Source: Phorcus lineatus (lineage: Eukaryota > Mollusca > Gastropoda > Trochida > Trochidae). Taken from it: a stretch of DNA of 64,000 nt. The stretch is taken from NCBI GenBank assembly GCA_921293015.1, contig OV121084.1:46287864-46351863 (forward strand), in the 5' to 3' direction. The position numbers and the translations under genes are program-made. Shown piece by piece: positions 60,720-64,000 of the stretch (position 1 is its first letter; each line of letters opens with the position of its first letter). The notes under the pieces were generated by a model. The model searched no databases and was not told the DNA's origin. It saw only the letters and a list, made by a program, of their open reading frames with translations.

Positions 60720-61427
60720 TTATAACTCCATGAATCTAATGAGATTTGACGAATAACAATATCGATCAAATGATAACAAAGCCCGAGGGACGGAATTCAC
60801 AATATCATGCCCAAAACATATTCTCATACAAAATCTGTTCAACACACGTGCTATCTCAGCATAATCATCAACATCGACATCAACCAACAGTATTCGCAAA
60901 TTTGAGAATGATGTTATCATGGAGATTAACTGTAAACCTGTAAAGCGGCAAGCAACATCAGTGACATTGAGAGTAAATAAATTTGGCAAAGTAGTTGACA
61001 AGTCAATGAGGTCTTCAGCTGAGATCACAATAGTACTTCTAAGTACTAGAGTCTCAAGTCCTCTGCAAGTACAAAGCGATTCCCTGAGATCTCTAAACTG
61101 GAATCTATCCTTTCCTCCGATTATAGTAAGATGAGTTAACTTTGGAAGATTTTGTATGAAGCTTAGTGATGCAATTTGTCGTGCATGTACCTTTAGTTGT
61201 TGTAAGTTTGTTGCTAATGACAAAAAAACGTCAACTCTGCACTGTCCTAAAATTGATGATTCATCAACAATGTCCACAATGGAAAAGTTCAACCAGAATA
61301 TTTTCTGTTTGATAAGACAGTTCCACCTTTTGCATGTGTAAAAAGCATTACATAGTACATCAGTTATTGGCAGGTTCCACAATATCTTGATGACAAGTTC
61401 GTCCGGCAGTCTATCCACATCTTTTCC
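60720..61427 (-). CDS. F-box / leucine-rich protein carried by the Harbinger element
   Basis: A 235-codon exon whose first residues read GKDVDRLPDELVIKILWNLP, followed by CKRWNCLIKQKIFW. Together these make a clear F-box of about 40 residues. Leucine-rich segments follow (LPKLTHLTII, GLETLVLRST, LPNLFTLNV, FSNLRILLVD). F-box proteins bind Skp1 and bring targets to cullin ubiquitin ligases, so a role in host protein turnover is possible but is inference. The exon starts just after TTTTTTTTTCAG (acceptor ending at 61428) in phase 0 and has no ATG before the F-box, so an upstream exon must supply the start; I could not find it. The ORF begins 54 nt after the Myb gene stop and ends 7 nt before the nuclease ATG. 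No disabling mutation in the exon. Confidence 0.8.
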   Translation of the reverse strand, partial: GKDVDRLPDELVIKILWNLPITDVLCNAFYTCKRWNCLIKQKIFWLNFSIVDIVDESSILGQCRVDVFLSLATNLQQLKVHARQIASLSFIQNLPKLTHLTIIGGKDRFQFRDLRESLCTCRGLETLVLRSTIVISAEDLIDLSTTLPNLFTLNVTDVACRFTGLQLISMITSFSNLRILLVDVDVDDYAEIARVLNRFCMRICFGHDIVNSVPRALLSFDRYCYSSNLIRFMEL

Positions 61428-61480
61428 CTGAAAAAAAAATACAAATTGAACAACATGAAAGTATAATAACGTCCTAAGGT

Positions 61481-63228
61481 TTACAATTCACTGTAACTCC
61501 TGCCTTCATCCCAAACAATTGTCTGATTTGATGCAAGTTTTCCTTCAGCAACCCTTTTCTTGAGTTGAAGAACCTCCATTCTAAGCTCATGTTCTTCTCT
61601 CATGTATTTGAGTTTAATAGCATGCTCTTCCTTAGCTAAACTCACTAAGGTCTCTTCAGTTGTATCCAACTTCGCGCTCTGATGATTAACATCTCGCCTT
61701 CTCTTTCTGATGAATGGTGTAATTTCATCCTGCCGCCCGGATAGTTCCTGCAAACTGCTTGATGACGTGGACTTGGAGGTGGACGGTTGACAGAGTTCAT
61801 CGTCGGCAATTACTGTGAGAGACCTAAATTGAAGAAATTGTTTATTATAATGCGCCACTTTTATAACTTTTATATTTCTTATTGTTTATCCCTTGAACAA
61901 ATTTACAGTTTGCAACATATTGTTAACTAAAATAAAAACAAGTTGTTACCACTAACGTCGCAATGCCCATTGGGTGCAACAGTTAACGAGATATCTCGTT
62001 ATAATCAAGACATCGATAAGAGGTCAAAGTGCCACGGTGAACTTGAAAATAAGATCAAAGTCACCCAAAGCGACTAGTTGCTGCATAATCCCACACTGTA
62101 AGCTGTCATTTTGAAAATGAAGAGAATCAGACGAAACAACCTGCTGTACTTTCACTAACTTTACAAAATATATCATGGTACCATTGTATGTATTCTCCAA
62201 CAATGTACTGATCAACAATGCTCTAAAATGCCTAAGCAAGGCTTTTCACTGGTTCGAATTAATATGCATTTTAATCAAAACGATTATCATGATCACGAAA
62301 TTATATAGTAATAACTTGTAATCTCTCTACCCTTAAACACATGGCTGTCGACTGATTATTTACGTTCGTTTTTCATGAAAATAATATATGTAATCTGATT
62401 AAAACAAACAAAAAACAATGTAAGTTAGCATTTGCAATTTCTTTATGATTCTTTTAGATAATATACGTCTGGAAAAAGTGTCATTTTATATTAAAGAAGA
62501 CCTGAACAACAGTCAAATGTATCGATGTCAATTTTCAATGCAACTCGCATGAACGATTTTCTTGGTTGGGGTCTCTCGCGGTTCCCATTCCCCTATTTTC
62601 AAGATAAGTGCTGCCGGGTACCTAATCTTATGCCCGCGAGGATACGGTATTTGAATAATTGAATCGAAACGAGGGTAAACAGAATCGAAATCGAATCGCA
62701 TATCTACCGATTCGGTTTTCGATGCACCGAACTGAATCATGACACCCCTACTATTTATTAATTTAGCCATCAATTATGCATAAATTAATAAAGCAACCAC
62801 TACTCACTCATCGTCCTCTACCTGTCCCGTTTCCTCAACAGCGTCCGCGTCATCATCATAGGGGTTCCTCAGCTGCTCGAACTCCTTGGGGATCATACTA
62901 ATGATTTTGTGTGTAATGGCGCTCACGTCAGCTGGAGGAGGCCCCCGCCAGTTTTCTTCAGATCCTTTTCGTATGTTCTAAATTCCTTCTTCGCCATTAA
63001 CTTTAAACGTTTCCACAATGCTTTTAGTTTTTCTGTTTCAACAAGAATGCCATACCGTGCATTGAATGAAAGACGAATTCCACCCCAAGCTCCACTTTTA
63101 GCCTTGAGGGCATTACTGTCGCACTTTTTATCTTCAATGATGCCTATTCTCTCTTCAATACATTCAACAATGTACAGTTTTTGTTCTTCGGTAAAATTAG
63201 CTACTCTATCTTTCGAAGTTTTAGACAT
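61481..63228 (-). CDS. Harbinger Myb/SANT-like DNA-binding protein, frameshifted
   Basis: The second standard Harbinger protein, which binds transposon ends and helps bring the nuclease into the nucleus. Exon 1 starts at the ATG at 63228 (MSKTSKDRVANFTEEQKLY) and carries the SANT-like domain up to about residue 90 (ALWKRLKLMAKKEFRTYEKD). It then reaches the family-typical KKTGGG-PPP motif. There the run of five G (62942-62946) is one base short: the frame passes into LLQLT and a stop, whereas the expected PPPADVSAI and an acidic tail (DDDADAVEE) continue in the next frame to a good donor (exon end 62808). Exon 2, 61823-61481, joins in phase 2 and carries a coiled-coil-like KEEHAIKLKYMREEHELRME ending in SYSEL. 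The break may be real or a homopolymer sequencing error. An alternative donor at 62926 could bypass it. Confidence 0.75.
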
Positions 63229-63490
63229 TATATCCACTCACCAGTGTCCTGACCTTGAAATCAATGTTACTTTGCACAACGTGGTTTTGCCGGAAGTGGT
63301 GGGTTTTTACAATTATTGGAACAGTTAAGAAACGAATTCCGATAAGACCTCTAAACTAGGTTCATAAACCTGTTTTACGAAAACTGGCTTTTCATAATAC
63401 CGTTTAACTTAGACCAAGGGTTCAGGTTTAGTAAAACCTGGTCTGACCTTAAACCTGGTCTACTTTAAACTATGTACGATCATACGGCCC

Positions 63491-64000
63491 ATAGTGTTTA
63501 AATGTCATACAAACGATTAATTTGTTGTTGATGGTTGATGGTTAATGTGTCAATTTTTAAGTTCATTTTTTTTCAACCTATAAATGTTTTTGCTTTGTAA
63601 TTAGTAATATCTTTATGTAGAAATACATTAACACAAACTCCTAAAAGATGCATATGTTATAAACCGTTTCGATATTCCACACTATATAACCCCTTTAACT
63701 ATTTTTTTTAGGAAAATATGTTTTTCAATGATAAATAGTTGATTTTAGTAAACCAATTAGACTGCTTCGTAAATTTGTCCTACAAAATACATTTTGCATG
63801 TTAAAGAATTGAGGAAGTTGGCCTGAAATTCAATATTCTATTGTTTCTAGCCATTCAGGTGTCAAATTTGTCTTTTAACTTTTAAATCTAGTCTTAATAC
63901 CCTTAAAAGAACGGTTATGTCATCGAAGTCACAAGACACATGAGTTATCCATGCCAAGACGTTTCCTTGGTAATGTGTACTCATGAAACGATGTAAAAGA
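63491..64000. other. Right flank, no gene seen
   Basis: AT-rich sequence after the transposon with no supportable feature. Confidence 0.4.

Larger units (their letters stand above)
58427..63490 (-). mobile_element. PIF/Harbinger transposon with three genes
   Basis: The ends are inverted repeats beginning GGGCCGTATGATCGTACAT on both sides, identical over 19 bp and then similar for about 100 bp (both contain ACCAGGT and GGTATTATGAAA in order). The flanking trinucleotides are TTA (58424-58426) and ATA (63491-63493), close to the 3-bp TWA duplication expected of Harbinger but mismatched at one base. Inside, all on the minus strand in order of transcription, are a Myb/SANT-like gene, an F-box/LRR gene and a DDE nuclease. 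The Myb-like protein and the nuclease are the standard pair; the F-box gene is not. The left 1.2 kb holds no gene; a GACGGACAGAC-rich patch near 58975-59070 looks like an older nested repeat. Confidence 0.92.

Overview
This window is AT-rich, intron-bearing animal DNA, most likely from a mollusc or another lophotrochozoan. The pointers are GT-AG introns of 0.2-3 kb, a RAD51 of exactly animal length, a tandem family of secreted trypsin-like proteases, and abundant PIF/Harbinger, mariner, piggyBac-type MITE, LINE and tRNA-SINE sequence. The species cannot be fixed from the sequence alone.

Layout. (1) 1-2.8 kb holds repeats: a TTAA-flanked MITE at 601-1086 and a long palindrome near 2.1-2.3 kb. 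(2) 4384-10086 is a complete nine-coding-exon RAD51 recombinase gene on the plus strand. (3) 11-18 kb is gene-poor, with a 145-bp palindrome and what looks like an orphan first exon and promoter of a lost protease gene near 15.4 kb. (4) 18555-23536, 32531-39616 and 44103-52117 are three complete trypsin-type serine protease genes on the plus strand. All have seven coding exons with the same intron phases, and exons 4, 5 and 6 are 260, 143 and 55 nt in every one. Genes 1 and 2 are a recent tandem duplication that includes flanks and intron sequence; gene 3 is older and more diverged. Between and inside them lie a second MITE copy, a LINE tail, a dead mariner, a SINE, an unclassified repeat family and several tandem arrays. 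(5) 55887-57533 is an intronless acyl-CoA synthetase (AMP-binding) coding exon. (6) 58427-63490 is a nearly complete PIF/Harbinger transposon with matching terminal inverted repeats. On its minus strand it carries a Myb/SANT-like gene, an F-box/leucine-rich gene and an intact DDE nuclease gene.

Most unusual points. The Harbinger element has an F-box ORF between its two standard genes, with only 7 nt between the F-box stop and the nuclease start. In protease gene 2 a 33-bp unit containing the exon-3 splice acceptor is repeated ten times in frame, so acceptor choice could add 11-residue steps to a loop near the active site. RAD51 exon 4 also has a duplicated acceptor. Protease genes 1 and 2 have Asn, not Lys/Arg, before the IVGG activation site, while gene 3 has Arg there and Tyr at the position equivalent to chymotrypsin 225.

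Exon limits were read by eye from splice consensus, phase continuity and family homology; no searches or alignments could be run.
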